From NCBI RefSeq assembly GCF_001707825.1, contig NZ_LYBM01000036.1, positions 1 through 52,293 on the forward strand: 52,293 bases of DNA. The letters are read 5' to 3'. Shown in pieces: positions 36,288 to 45,133 of this stretch (positions are counted from its first letter, which is position 1; each line of letters opens with the position of its first letter). The position numbers and the translations under genes are program-made. Origin of the DNA: Veronia pacifica. Lineage in GTDB: Bacteria > Pseudomonadota > Gammaproteobacteria > Enterobacterales > Vibrionaceae. Under the pieces are notes generated by a model. The model worked only from the letters and a program-made list of their open reading frames with translations. It was not told the DNA's origin and made no database searches.

Positions 36288-37055
36288 TTACAATGTGTCT
36301 ACTAATACCGAACCGGTTCCTTTCGACTTCATTTCTCTCAACTGAACACCGAGATATTGATATATTTTTTCATGTGCGAAGTTTCCAGAGCTGATTCGTT
36401 TTACACCTGCTTTCGTCAGGTTTTCGAAATTAGGGAGATCCGGTACTGTCATGACATTTATCGGAAGTGTTGTTGAATTCACCACACGTTTAATATCTTC
36501 GAGGTCTGATATACCGGGCACAAACAAGCCGTCAGCGCCAGCTGCCTGATAGACTTCAGCACGTCTAATGGTTTCAGAACACGCCTCTTTAACACCCAAT
36601 AAGAAAGTATCCGTTCTCACATTAGTGAAAATCTCTATTTTCCGTTCTTTCAATAACGCACGGACTTCTTTCAACAGGTGTGCAAAATCTTCAGCCTTTC
36701 TTAATTTGCGTTCCGCTGTTGGAATACTGTCTTCCATATTGATACCAACGACACCACACTCTGCGAGCTGCTGTATATTATCGGCAATGACATTCGGCTC
36801 AACACCATAACCCGCTTCAATGTCGACGCTGAGCGGTAATAAGCTAGAGGCTACGAGTCGTTTAACCACAAACAAAAGTTCAGCAAACGGTATATTTTCA
36901 CCATCCTGATAGCCCAACATACTGGCAATGGCGGCACTGGATGTGCCGAGAGCCTGATAACCTGCTTCCTCAGCCATTTTTGCACTGGTGGCATCCCAGA
37001 CATTGCCGATCAGTAATGGTGTACTTTGTTGATGAAGCTGCTCAAATGTATGCAT
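36288..37055 (-). CDS. Isocitrate lyase / PEP mutase family protein
   Basis: The 255-residue protein has the TIM-barrel pattern of the PEP-mutase/ICL superfamily: an N-terminal LLIGNVWDATSAKMAEEAGYQALGTSS, the metal-binding region SVDIEAGYG, and GVVGINMEDSI followed by a barrel strand with NVRTDTF. These enzymes make or break C–C or P–C bonds next to carboxylates (for example oxaloacetate decarboxylase, methylisocitrate lyase). The typical catalytic loop K(R)CGH is absent, so lyase activity of the isocitrate type is unlikely. It is divergent from a LysR regulator gene that may control it. An AAGGAAG site precedes the ATG. The substrate is unknown. Confidence 0.82.
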   Translation of the reverse strand: MHTFEQLHQQSTPLLIGNVWDATSAKMAEEAGYQALGTSSAAIASMLGYQDGENIPFAELLFVVKRLVASSLLPLSVDIEAGYGVEPNVIADNIQQLAECGVVGINMEDSIPTAERKLRKAEDFAHLLKEVRALLKERKIEIFTNVRTDTFLLGVKEACSETIRRAEVYQAAGADGLFVPGISDLEDIKRVVNSTTLPINVMTVPDLPNFENLTKAGVKRISSGNFAHEKIYQYLGVQLREMKSKGTGSVLVDTL

Positions 37056-37213
37056 TTTTTCTTCCTTTGGCTCAGAGCACTCACGCCCTGACTTGATGAT
37101 CCTAAAACTATTTTGCTGTTACCTCTGTCCTTAAACCAGCAATACAAATCGACTTTTAAAATAAGCACTGCTTATAATGCGATCACCAAGATAATCAGGA
37201 TAAATAAGAAAAT

Positions 37214-38119
37214 TTGCTTAAAAATATTAATTTACTTGTGACGTTCGAATGCGCTGCCCGCTACCGAAGTTACAGTCTGGCAGCAGAAGAGCTCTGTATT
37301 TCGCAGGCAGCTGTGAGCCAACAAATGCGACAACTTGAGCGAAGCCTTACCTGTCGGTTATTTATCCGTAAAAACCGTAAAATGCTACTGACTCAGCAAG
37401 GTAAAATGCTTTTCGAACATACTCAGAAAGCACTTAACATCATCAATACTGCGACTGGTAAACTGCAGTCCGAAGGGGTCGCTGGTGAACTGACGGTGAG
37501 CTCCACACAGGCATTTATTTCTCTGTGGCTTATGCCCCGGCTACAACGCTTTTATGAACGTCATCCAGATATACAGATTCACTTCGTTTCATCCGCAGCC
37601 TTTGACGATCTCAGACAGTCCCACATTGATGTGGCTATTCGATTTGGATCTGATGATGACGTCACCAAACAACCGGGGATGGCATCTGAATATTTTGGCG
37701 AAAACAGGGTATATCCAGTGTGCTCCCCAAGAGAAGCTGAAAAGCTCAAACATCCGAATGATTTGCGTTCCTGTCGATTAGTGACATTAGAAAAACCCGG
37801 CAGTTACGATTGGATGAGTTGGTGTAAACATGCACGCGTTGAAGGGATTGATAGCCATAATTCGTGGACTTATGTCGCCACAACTGACATGGCATTAAAT
37901 GCGGTGATACACGGTCATGGCGTCGCACTGTCTGTGAGTTATCTTTGTCAGGAACAGCGAGATAAAGGACAACTGGTCGTCCCTTTTGACTTGCCTCATC
38001 CCATACCAGTAAAGCGATATTTTATTTACGATGCTCAATCAGCAAAACGCACCCGCTTGGATATCTTTATGCAATGGTTGAAAGATGAAATGGCATCTGA
38101 GTGCGAGTTTTCAATATGA
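37214..38119 (+). CDS. LysR-family transcriptional regulator (GcvA-like)
   Basis: An N-terminal winged helix-turn-helix (about 1–60; SLAAEELCISQAAVSQQMRQLE) is followed by a substrate-binding effector domain (about 88–295). The start MLKNINLLVTFECAARYRSYS and the IDVAIRFG segment resemble the GcvA/AmpR branch. The 301-residue length is normal. The start codon is TTG at 37214. It is transcribed divergently from the PEP-mutase-family gene (158-base gap), the classical layout in which a LysR protein controls its neighbour; the effector is not known. Confidence 0.9.
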   Translation: MLKNINLLVTFECAARYRSYSLAAEELCISQAAVSQQMRQLERSLTCRLFIRKNRKMLLTQQGKMLFEHTQKALNIINTATGKLQSEGVAGELTVSSTQAFISLWLMPRLQRFYERHPDIQIHFVSSAAFDDLRQSHIDVAIRFGSDDDVTKQPGMASEYFGENRVYPVCSPREAEKLKHPNDLRSCRLVTLEKPGSYDWMSWCKHARVEGIDSHNSWTYVATTDMALNAVIHGHGVALSVSYLCQEQRDKGQLVVPFDLPHPIPVKRYFIYDAQSAKRTRLDIFMQWLKDEMASECEFSI

Positions 38120-38201
38120 TAAGCTGCCACCTAAAGACAATAATTTACGTTTGCTGTTTATCTTACAGCACCCCACAGCGATAAAACGGAAAGCATAAAA
38201 C

Positions 38202-38480
38202 ATGGAAAAAGTCTCAATAGATATCTACTACTGTCGCCAGTGTAACTGGATGCTGAGGTCAGCTTGGATGACTCAGGAATTGCTCTCGACCTTCAGTGAA
38301 GAAATTGCGCGTATCAGCCTTCACCCTGACACTGGCGGCCGATTTGAGATTCTCTGCAATGACGAGGTGATATGGGAGAGAAAGCGCGATGGTGGTTTCC
38401 CTGACGTGAAAAGCCTCAAACAAAGGGTCAGAGACCAGATTGACCCAGACAGGGATCTGGGCCATGTCGACCGTAAATGA
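38202..38480 (+). CDS. SelT/SelW/SelH (Rdx) family protein
   Basis: This small cytoplasmic thioredoxin-like protein of 92 residues has the family's N-terminal CxxC (YYCRQCNW, Cys10 and Cys13). The strand pattern ISLHPDTGGRFEIL and the segment WERKRDGGFPDVKSLKQRVRD are typical. Cys, not selenocysteine, occupies the redox position. Members are thought to act in redox balance, but the bacterial function is not settled. It lies between LysR and the convergent CBS gene and seems independent. Confidence 0.88.
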   Translation: MEKVSIDIYYCRQCNWMLRSAWMTQELLSTFSEEIARISLHPDTGGRFEILCNDEVIWERKRDGGFPDVKSLKQRVRDQIDPDRDLGHVDRK

Positions 38481-38500
38481 ACACAAGGGTTGGAGCCTTG

Positions 38501-38899
38501 TCATTCACTCAGCATACCGAACATCACAATAGTGTTGTAACTGACCATGCCCAAAATCTCACCACCTTCAATAACTGGCGCACGGCTGATCCCAAACCGC
38601 TCAAATAACCGAGCGCAATATTTGATCTGCATATCGGGCAAAACAGACAGTGCCGGTTTGGTCATGATTTCATAAACGTTGACCCTGTCCGGCGCCTTAT
38701 CTTTTGCTAACACTTTACGGGCTATGTCATTCATCAGCACGATGCCATATTCATCATTTTCATCGCGCTTATCAACAATGATGGCTTTGACATTTTTTCC
38801 CCGGGCAATGCGAATCGCCTCTTCGACTGTCGTCAATCCTTCGACAATAACAAAGCTCTGTGCCATCACGTCCCTGACTTTTTTGGCATTCGTGTTCAT
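38501..38899 (-). CDS. CBS-domain protein
   Basis: The 132-residue protein consists of two CBS motifs: KVRDVMAQSFVIVEGLTTVEEAIRIA at the start, and VYEIMTKPALSVLPDMQIKYCARLFERFGISRAPVI in the second half, with DEYGIVLMNDIARKVL between. CBS pairs bind adenine nucleotides or other ligands and gate partner proteins. It is the last gene of a four-gene operon. It overlaps the PII-like gene by four bases (ATGA), so the two are made together. A regulatory role on the DUF1538 membrane pair is inferred. Confidence 0.88.
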   Translation of the reverse strand: MNTNAKKVRDVMAQSFVIVEGLTTVEEAIRIARGKNVKAIIVDKRDENDEYGIVLMNDIARKVLAKDKAPDRVNVYEIMTKPALSVLPDMQIKYCARLFERFGISRAPVIEGGEILGMVSYNTIVMFGMLSE

Positions 38900-39246
38900 A
38901 TCTCTTCCTTAATTTTTTTTCTCAGCTCTTCAACTTGGTGGGCCACACCAACGGCATCCTCAACATCCAATTGCACCGCAATACCCTTACCTGATGACGC
39001 ATCAAATTCACCAACCTCATTGATGGTTTCAAGAATACTCCGGGCCAGATGCTCCTCGACCAAAAAAAGAACCACATCGCGCTGAACATCTAACGTCAGG
39101 CCAAAAAAGGTTTTCTTCTTGGTTAACCCCTCACCCCGAGCATTATTTATCACTGTCGCTCCCGTTGCTCCTGCCTGCCTGGCAGCATCAAGAACCTCAT
39201 CGGTTTTTGAATCTTCAATAAAAGCGACAATCAGTTTGAACCGCAT
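38896..39246 (-). CDS. Short PII-like protein
   Basis: The 116-residue protein has the ferredoxin-like PII pattern. It begins MRFKLIVAFIEDSKTDEVLDAARQAGATGATVI, has a GEGL segment, and ends with the GEFDASSGKGIAVQLDVEDAVG strand-loop. The T-loop region (about 38–52, LTKKKTFFGLTLDVQ) is shorter than in GlnB and lacks its uridylylated Tyr motif, so it belongs with the PII-like group rather than true nitrogen-PII. Many PII proteins bind ATP, ADP or second messengers and plug membrane transporters, as GlnK does with AmtB. Its place between the DUF1538 genes and the CBS gene fits that job by inference. Confidence 0.85.
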   Translation of the reverse strand: MRFKLIVAFIEDSKTDEVLDAARQAGATGATVINNARGEGLTKKKTFFGLTLDVQRDVVLFLVEEHLARSILETINEVGEFDASSGKGIAVQLDVEDAVGVAHQVEELRKKIKEEI

Positions 39247-39267
39247 CAGGAATTCCTCGTTTTATAT

Positions 39268-40053
39268 TCAAGTTTTTTTTGCCTTGGCTGCTAACCATTC
39301 CGTGATCTGCGCATACCCCATTACTGTGATCATAGGAAATAAGCTGGCAAATGCGATAAGACCAAAGCCATCGATCATTGGGTTTCGGCCCGGCACGGTG
39401 GATGCCAAGCCCAGACCCAGCGCCGTCACCAAGGGAACTGTGACTGTTGATGTTGTTACGCCGCCAGAGTCATAGGCAAGCGGAACAATAAATTTGGGAG
39501 CAAAGTGGGTCTGTATCACCACCAACACATAGCCCACAATGATGTAATAGTGAATTGGATCGCCGGCGACAATCCGATAGCTGCCGAGGGCAATGCCGAT
39601 AGCGACCCCAAAAGCAACAGATAAGCGCAACCCGTTGGCGTGAATCGCGCCTCCCGACACCTGAGCGGCCTTAATTGACACCGCAATAAGCGACGGCTCA
39701 GCCACCGTGGTACTGAAACCAATCGCCGCTGCGAAAATATATACCCAGTAATAATCTGCCCAATCAAGATGTTGAGGAATAAGCCCGTCGTCACCAAACA
39801 GAAACGAAGGTGCAGTCAACTGAATCGCCATCGACTCGCCAAGCGGAAAAAGAGCAAGCTCCAAACCGACCAGAAACAACGACAGACCAACCAGAACATA
39901 AATAAATCCGGCAATCACTTTTTTCAAATGAGGAACGGGTTGACGCAAAATGGCGAACTGAAAACCAAAAATAATGCAGACTATCGGCACGACATCGCGC
40001 ACTGTAGAGACGAAAGTATCGGTCAGGAGAGGCAGTAAATCATTCAGTGTCAT
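39268..40053 (-). CDS. DUF1538 membrane protein, second paralogue
   Basis: The 261-residue protein has about seven hydrophobic segments and the DUF1538 pattern. It shares long motifs with the preceding gene's product: [28 protein letters not shown], and [20 protein letters not shown] followed by [19 protein letters not shown]. This indicates duplication and probable heterodimer formation. The conserved Glu, Asp, Ser and Thr inside membrane-facing motifs suggest a transport path, perhaps for ions. No function is established to my knowledge. Its start overlaps the stop of the first paralogue by four bases, and the PII-like gene follows after 21 bases. Confidence 0.85.
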   Translation of the reverse strand: MTLNDLLPLLTDTFVSTVRDVVPIVCIIFGFQFAILRQPVPHLKKVIAGFIYVLVGLSLFLVGLELALFPLGESMAIQLTAPSFLFGDDGLIPQHLDWADYYWVYIFAAAIGFSTTVAEPSLIAVSIKAAQVSGGAIHANGLRLSVAFGVAIGIALGSYRIVAGDPIHYYIIVGYVLVVIQTHFAPKFIVPLAYDSGGVTTSTVTVPLVTALGLGLASTVPGRNPMIDGFGLIAFASLFPMITVMGYAQITEWLAAKAKKT

Positions 40054-40784
40054 GCCACCACCATCCCGTACAACATCACAAAGATAACAGGAAGTAATGA
40101 CGCGAAAGCAATAAGGCCAAAACCATCAATCATTGGATTTCGCCCTTTTATCACTGTCGACAAACCCACTCCAAGAGCTGTCACCAAAGGCACAGTGATG
40201 GTCGATGTGGTAACACCACCTGAATCATAAGCAATGCCAATAATCGCTTCAGGTGCAAACACCGTGATAATCACAACAAGGATGTAACCGACGATAATCA
40301 TCCGATGAATCGGCCAGCCTTTGAGGATGCGTAACACGCCAAGCATGATTGCAAAGCCGACAGAAAGAGCCACTGTTATCCGTAACCCCAGTGCGTAATT
40401 GTCCATTACCTCTGGCGTATCAGCTATCATCCCGCCCCGCGCAGCAACATCCGCAGCGACGCCTGTCACGGCTGTCAGCGCAGGTTCAGCAATCGTCGTA
40501 CCAAAACCAAGTAAAAAGGAAAACACCATTAGCCAAAATACACTTCCTTTCCTCGCCAATGCATGAGCCATGCTTTCCCCTATTGGGAAAAGCCCCATCT
40601 CCAAGCCAAAAATAAAAAAGGTCAGGCCCAGCACTACCAGCACCAATCCCACCATGATAGATAGCCAGTCGGGAAGTGGTTGCTGTAAAACAAAAACCTG
40701 AAAAAAGCCGATAACAACGATAATTGGAAGCAAGTCTTTCAAACTTCCAAACATCGCTTTAATCAATGCAGATAAATCGTTCAA
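40050..40784 (-). CDS. DUF1538 membrane protein, first paralogue
   Basis: The 244-residue protein is the first gene of the operon. Its plan is like that of its paralogue: an N-terminal segment [44 protein letters not shown], and [21 protein letters not shown] followed by [19 protein letters not shown]. The repeated membrane motifs with conserved Thr, Glu and Asp resemble re-entrant substrate-binding loops of transporters, but this is inference. It is co-translated with the second DUF1538 gene, then the PII-like and CBS genes. I recognise the family only as a domain of unknown function. Confidence 0.85.
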   Translation of the reverse strand: MNDLSALIKAMFGSLKDLLPIIVVIGFFQVFVLQQPLPDWLSIMVGLVLVVLGLTFFIFGLEMGLFPIGESMAHALARKGSVFWLMVFSFLLGFGTTIAEPALTAVTGVAADVAARGGMIADTPEVMDNYALGLRITVALSVGFAIMLGVLRILKGWPIHRMIIVGYILVVIITVFAPEAIIGIAYDSGGVTTSTITVPLVTALGVGLSTVIKGRNPMIDGFGLIAFASLLPVIFVMLYGMVVA

Positions 40785-41134
40785 GGCTACTACTCGTTTT
40801 CACTCGTTCAGATACCCTGCCAGACAGCAGGTTCATGTTTGTGGCTCCGCACGAAAGCAGTATTCAAAACAACAGGAAGGCAAAGGTCGCTCAAACAGAA
40901 CAATCTTTATTTTGTCGATTCACGTACTCCCACCGGGCTTCTTGATACCGTAAAAACTATATCAACGCACAGCGTAAAATTGAGTGACTGGATCGGCATG
41001 TCTGTGAAATTTGCATCGCTAGTTTGATACAAGGCGGTAATACTTATATCTATTCAGACCTGAGTTGATGAACTCTGGATAAAAAGGCTCAATCCAATCA
41101 CGCTTTGATTCACTAAATACAAACGGAATTAACC
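40785..41134. other. Divergent intergenic region, DUF1538 operon / yfcH
   Basis: This 350-base gap must hold the promoters of the DUF1538 operon and of yfcH. A 62-codon plus-strand frame at 40839 has no ribosome site or motif and is not called. I see no strong repeat. Confidence 0.4.
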
Positions 41135-42067
41135 ATGCATATATTGCTAACCGGGGGCACAGGGCTGATTGGCCGGCAACTGATCGCCCGTCTTGAAAAT
41201 CATAAAATCACTGTGCTGACCCGAAGTATTGTGAATGCACGAAAAGTAATGCCTGAATCTGTGTCTTTGATTGATTCACTCGACGGCGTGAAGAACTTCG
41301 ATGAGTTCGATGCAGTGATCAATCTAGCCGGAGAGCCAATTGTCGATAAACGCTGGTCCGAGCATCAGAAAGGCGTAATAAGCACCAGTCGCTGGGGACT
41401 AACAGAGAAGTTGGTGGAAATGATTCACGCCAGCAGTAACCCGCCTCATACATTCATCAGTGGCTCTGCCGTTGGCTATTACAGTGATCAGAAAGATAAA
41501 ATTCTGGATGAAACCCTGGTTGTGGAAAAAGATGATTTCGCCCATCAAATCTGCGCTAACTGGGAGAAAATTGCTCAGAAGGCCAGCTCAGAACACACAC
41601 GGGTCTGCCTCTTGAGGACAGGTATCGTTCTCAGTACACAGGGTGGTGCCATGACCAAAATGTTACTGCCCTATCGGTTTGGACTCGGGGGGCCAATCGG
41701 CGATGGTGAACAGTACTTTCCGTGGATCCATATTGAAGACATGGTGGAGGGAATTGTTTACCTGCTTGAACAACAGTCGCTGAGCGGCCCCTTCAATCTG
41801 AGTGCGCCCAATCCGGTCACAAATAAAGAGTTCAGCCGCACGCTGGCCGCAACACTGAGGCGTCCCCATTTCCTTTTCACACCTGCTTTCGCCATTAAGA
41901 TTTTACTGGGTGAAGCAGGCCAGCTATTGCTCGATAGCCAGAGAGCAGTGCCAAAAGCATTGATTGAGCAGGATACCAGTTCAAACATCCAGAACTGGCT
42001 CCTGCCCTATCTCACCTGCTGCGAAGCTAGCTTTTTAATGGTTGCAGCAACTGGCGGATCATCATAG
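41135..42067 (+). CDS. yfcH: TIGR01777-family NAD(P)-binding epimerase-like protein, 3' frameshift
   Basis: This is a short-chain-dehydrogenase-like protein of the YfcH family; the catalytic role is unknown. The N-terminal Rossmann motif is MHILLTGGTGLIGRQL, followed by INLAGEPI, SGSAVGYY, CLLRTGIVLS, FPWIHIEDMV and FNLSAPNPVTN. The last 34 residues as read (from QDTSSN) are not family-like. If one base is restored near 41968, the frame reads AGYQFKHPELAPALSHLLRS and stops at 42030, exactly the expected YfcH end. The true gene is thus probably 41135–42030 with a one-base deletion near the 3' end, or a sequence error. Either way the damage is limited to the C-terminus. It is convergent with ybbP and overlaps it. 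Confidence 0.85.
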   Translation: MHILLTGGTGLIGRQLIARLENHKITVLTRSIVNARKVMPESVSLIDSLDGVKNFDEFDAVINLAGEPIVDKRWSEHQKGVISTSRWGLTEKLVEMIHASSNPPHTFISGSAVGYYSDQKDKILDETLVVEKDDFAHQICANWEKIAQKASSEHTRVCLLRTGIVLSTQGGAMTKMLLPYRFGLGGPIGDGEQYFPWIHIEDMVEGIVYLLEQQSLSGPFNLSAPNPVTNKEFSRTLAATLRRPHFLFTPAFAIKILLGEAGQLLLDSQRAVPKALIEQDTSSNIQNWLLPYLTCCEASFLMVAATGGSS

Positions 42068-44450
42068 CGACGGTCACAAAGACCAAGGTGACCGCCAGTG
42101 GTGGCAAACTTAGCCACACTTCAGGATGCAGTCTGACAGGTAACTCTATCCCCCACTTCAATAAGCTGGCCATGGCCAGTTCTGCACCGCCAACAGCCAT
42201 GCAGCCGGATACCAGTGCCATGATGCCGTACTCAGCCCAAAGCGTAGTGTTGATGGACTTTTTACTGGCACCCAGGGTGCGATACAGCATGATCTCCCGT
42301 GCTCGCTCTGCCAGACTGATCCTAAGTAGCGTCAGCAACAGTAACAAGCCACTGACTACAGCGAGACCAGCCAACACAGATAGTGACAAGCTTATCTGAC
42401 GTAGGATTGACTGGATGCGGCCACTCATAGTTCTAAGGTCCATAAGAGTGACCGTTGGGAACTCTCGACCAAGCTGATTGACCAAATCAGTCTGACTGCC
42501 TTCAAGACGGAAACTGACCAGCCAGTTAGCGGGCAAAGACGCCACCAAGTCAGGGTCAAAGATGAAGTAGAAATTTGGCTTCATATTGCGCCACTCTACC
42601 TCTCTGATGGAGTTGACATTGGCATCAAACCGCTGGCTGTTCACCATGAACGTCAGAGTATCTCCCAGCTTTAATCCTAATCGGTTGGCAATTCCCTCTT
42701 CTACAGAAACGCCCCCTTTCTCCGGCCAGCTACCCTCCAACAACACATTATGGCTCGGTAGCGTTTCTTGCCAGGTAAGGTTGAGTTCGCGGCGCAGAGA
42801 TTCATCTCTTCGCCCCTCATTCGGCTCACTCAGGTTATAGTCAACCCCGTTTTTGGCGACAAGACGACCGCGAATGACCGGATAAGCTTCTGAGCGATCT
42901 AGCTGATTGCCATCCAACTCTCCCAGATAATCATTCAATTCATCTTTGGCAATATTAATCGCAAACACATTGGGTGCATTGGCTGGTAAGGTCTGTTGCC
43001 AATCATCAAGCAAGTCGGTTCGAAGCAGCCATATTATCGACAACAGCATAAAAGATGTTGCCAGCGCGCCTAATTGCGCACCGCTGGCCGCAGGATTGCG
43101 AGTAATTCGGCTCAACGCGAGACGAAGGGATGGATGCTTAACATGACGTCGTGCCAGACCCAATATCCCGACTCCCAGGGCAGCCAACAGGCTGAGCATC
43201 AGGACCAACGCAGCCAGTACTAGCCACATCAACTGGTTGTCGTACGACCATGCGACCAACGCAATACAAGGGATCGCAGCCAGCATCCAGCTCCAGGGGT
43301 TTTTGCGGGCGGGCGGCAGAGCCTGAGACTGCAGCACAGAAATGGCTGGCGCATTAGTGAGCCGCATAAGTGGAATGCCAAGCGCGGGCATAGACACCAG
43401 CACAGCAACTGCAGGACCCAGTATCCAAGGAATAATACCGTAGCTGGGCAACGGGTCGGGTAACACATCCGTCAGCGGCAGTCTGAGCAGATATTCAAGC
43501 CCGGCACCTGTGGCAAGACCAAAAGTGATCGCTAAACTGAACATCAAAAGCAGTTGTCGGAATAACCAGTTTCTGACCCACGCCTTACGCGCCCCGATAC
43601 TCTTCACCATCGCCAGTATGTCAGTACGGCTTTCGACATAATGCTGGCTGGTCAGCAGCAGAGTACCCGCTGCCATAATGATCACCAGCACGACGGTCAA
43701 TGAGAGATATCCGCGGCTTCTGTCCAGCATTTCACCGGTAGTGGAACTGTCGTTTTCGTCTGTCCAGCGGTATCCGGGCTGATCGGGTACTGTCGTGCGC
43801 ACATCCTGTAATGCAGAGTCTTCACCGCGGAAGAAGTATCGGTAGGAAACCCTGCTGCCGGGTCGAACAACCCCAGCTTCGCCGACCTGAGATTGATGCA
43901 TCAAAACAGAAGGCATCTGGTTGAATGGATTAAAAGAAAGTTCCGGCTCGGTAACAATTTTACCGGATACCCTCAATGTTACATCACCAATGTCGACAGG
44001 GTCACCCATCTTGACATCTAGCAGTGTGAACAGTCTTTCGGCCAGCCAGAGTTCTCCCGGTTTTACCTTGTTCTGTATATTACTTCCTTGCAATTCAAGG
44101 TCGCCACGCAAGGGAAACTGACCATCAACTGCTTTAACGCTGACCAGTTGCATCTTGTCCTGACTGAAGACCATAGTATTAAACCGGGTCTGTGTAGAAC
44201 GGTCGACATCAAGGTCATTTAACGCTGTCAGCACAGAGGCATCAAGAGGACTCGTAGTGGTTCTCAGTGTCAGGTCGGCCGCCATCATTGCACGACCTTG
44301 CTGGGTGAGCCCCTGCTCTATTCGGTTCGCCAAAGCTGATAAGGCAAACACGCAGGCAATGATCAAGGATAGCGCAGCAACAACCGGCCAGAGCTGGCCG
44401 TGAAACAACTCCCGCCATGCCCATCGCCAAATTAAGCTTGGCTTTTTCAT
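42027..44450 (-). CDS. ybbP: ABC transporter permease, YbbP type
   Basis: This is the membrane subunit of the YbbA–YbbP exporter-type ABC complex, in the FtsX/MacB-like superfamily. The chosen start gives 807 residues, close to E. coli YbbP. It begins MKKPSLIWRWAWRELFHGQLW and has an N-terminal helix, a periplasmic region (about 45–245), and helices near 260–280, 310–330, 350–375 and 400–470. A second periplasmic region and three C-terminal helices follow. Two FtsX-type domains contain VKSIGARKAWVRN and LYRTLGASKKS. The frame is open 19 codons further up, but ATG 44450 has a GGAGG site and overlaps the ybbA stop (ATGA). The substrate is unknown. Confidence 0.9.
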   Translation of the reverse strand: MKKPSLIWRWAWRELFHGQLWPVVAALSLIIACVFALSALANRIEQGLTQQGRAMMAADLTLRTTTSPLDASVLTALNDLDVDRSTQTRFNTMVFSQDKMQLVSVKAVDGQFPLRGDLELQGSNIQNKVKPGELWLAERLFTLLDVKMGDPVDIGDVTLRVSGKIVTEPELSFNPFNQMPSVLMHQSQVGEAGVVRPGSRVSYRYFFRGEDSALQDVRTTVPDQPGYRWTDENDSSTTGEMLDRSRGYLSLTVVLVIIMAAGTLLLTSQHYVESRTDILAMVKSIGARKAWVRNWLFRQLLLMFSLAITFGLATGAGLEYLLRLPLTDVLPDPLPSYGIIPWILGPAVAVLVSMPALGIPLMRLTNAPAISVLQSQALPPARKNPWSWMLAAIPCIALVAWSYDNQLMWLVLAALVLMLSLLAALGVGILGLARRHVKHPSLRLALSRITRNPAASGAQLGALATSFMLLSIIWLLRTDLLDDWQQTLPANAPNVFAINIAKDELNDYLGELDGNQLDRSEAYPVIRGRLVAKNGVDYNLSEPNEGRRDESLRRELNLTWQETLPSHNVLLEGSWPEKGGVSVEEGIANRLGLKLGDTLTFMVNSQRFDANVNSIREVEWRNMKPNFYFIFDPDLVASLPANWLVSFRLEGSQTDLVNQLGREFPTVTLMDLRTMSGRIQSILRQISLSLSVLAGLAVVSGLLLLLTLLRISLAERAREIMLYRTLGASKKSINTTLWAEYGIMALVSGCMAVGGAELAMASLLKWGIELPVRLHPEVWLSLPPLAVTLVFVTVAMMIRQLLQPLKS

Positions 44451-45133
44451 ACTGCAGCCTCCGCTTCCACCACTTTGCCAGCATTGATATTGATGACACG
44501 GTCGCATTGCTCGGCGAGTTTCGGATCGTGAGTGACAAGCACCAGCGTCGTGCCATGATCTCGGTTAAGAGCGAATAGTAAGTCTATCACTGTCGCTGCG
44601 GTATGCTGGTCAAGGTTTCCTGTCGGTTCGTCAGCGAACAACACTCGCGGCTTCGACATAAAGGCGCGAGCAAGCGCGACTCGCTGTTGTTCCCCGCCAG
44701 AAAGCTGAGATGGTAGGTGAGTTTCCCTGCTCGACAGGCCGACGGACGCGAGCAGCGAACTTGCTCGCTGAGGATCTTCGTCTTCACCGCGGATTGTTGC
44801 TGGCAGCATCACGTTTTCAAGCGCAGTCAAAGAGGGAACAAGAAGAAAGCTCTGAAAAACGAAACCGATAGAACTCGCACGAAGCGCTGCCCTTTGCTCG
44901 TCATCTAACTTGTTCAATCGCTCGCCGAGAAGATCAATATTTCCGGAAGTGGGAACGTCTAATCCAGCAAGCAATGTCATCAGTGTGGACTTGCCCGCAC
45001 CAGAAACTCCCATTAAAGCAATGCTTTCCCCCTGCTCGACCTCGAGCGAAACATCCTGCAAAATGGTTAGAGGTTGCCCATGTGTCTCTACCTGTTTTGA
45101 AACTTTATCAACCCTGATAACCGGAGTGTTCAT
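44447..45133 (-). CDS. ybbA: ABC transporter ATP-binding protein, YbbA type
   Basis: This ATPase partner of YbbP has 228 residues from the chosen start (MNTPVIRVDKVSK). Walker A is GVSGAGKST (42–50), the signature LSGGEQQR (144–151), Walker B VLFADEP (164–170), and the switch His is in VTHDP. The sequence falls in the LolD/MacB-like group. The open frame continues 14 codons upstream, but an AAAGGA site nine bases before 45133 supports this start. Its ATG overlaps that of the divergent tesA on the other strand (CATG), so each gene's promoter must lie inside the other's coding sequence or further away. It is translationally coupled to ybbP. Confidence 0.92.
   Translation of the reverse strand: MNTPVIRVDKVSKQVETHGQPLTILQDVSLEVEQGESIALMGVSGAGKSTLMTLLAGLDVPTSGNIDLLGERLNKLDDEQRAALRASSIGFVFQSFLLVPSLTALENVMLPATIRGEDEDPQRASSLLASVGLSSRETHLPSQLSGGEQQRVALARAFMSKPRVLFADEPTGNLDQHTAATVIDLLFALNRDHGTTLVLVTHDPKLAEQCDRVININAGKVVEAEAAV

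Noticed and set aside
40839-41027. 62-codon plus-strand ORF before yfcH
   Set aside because: No ribosome site, no family likeness, and it sits in the expected promoter region of two divergent units.
44910-45131. N-terminal extension of the tesA frame
   Set aside because: It is antisense to ybbA and not TesA-like; the ATG at 45132 has its own ribosome site and gives a proper signal peptide.
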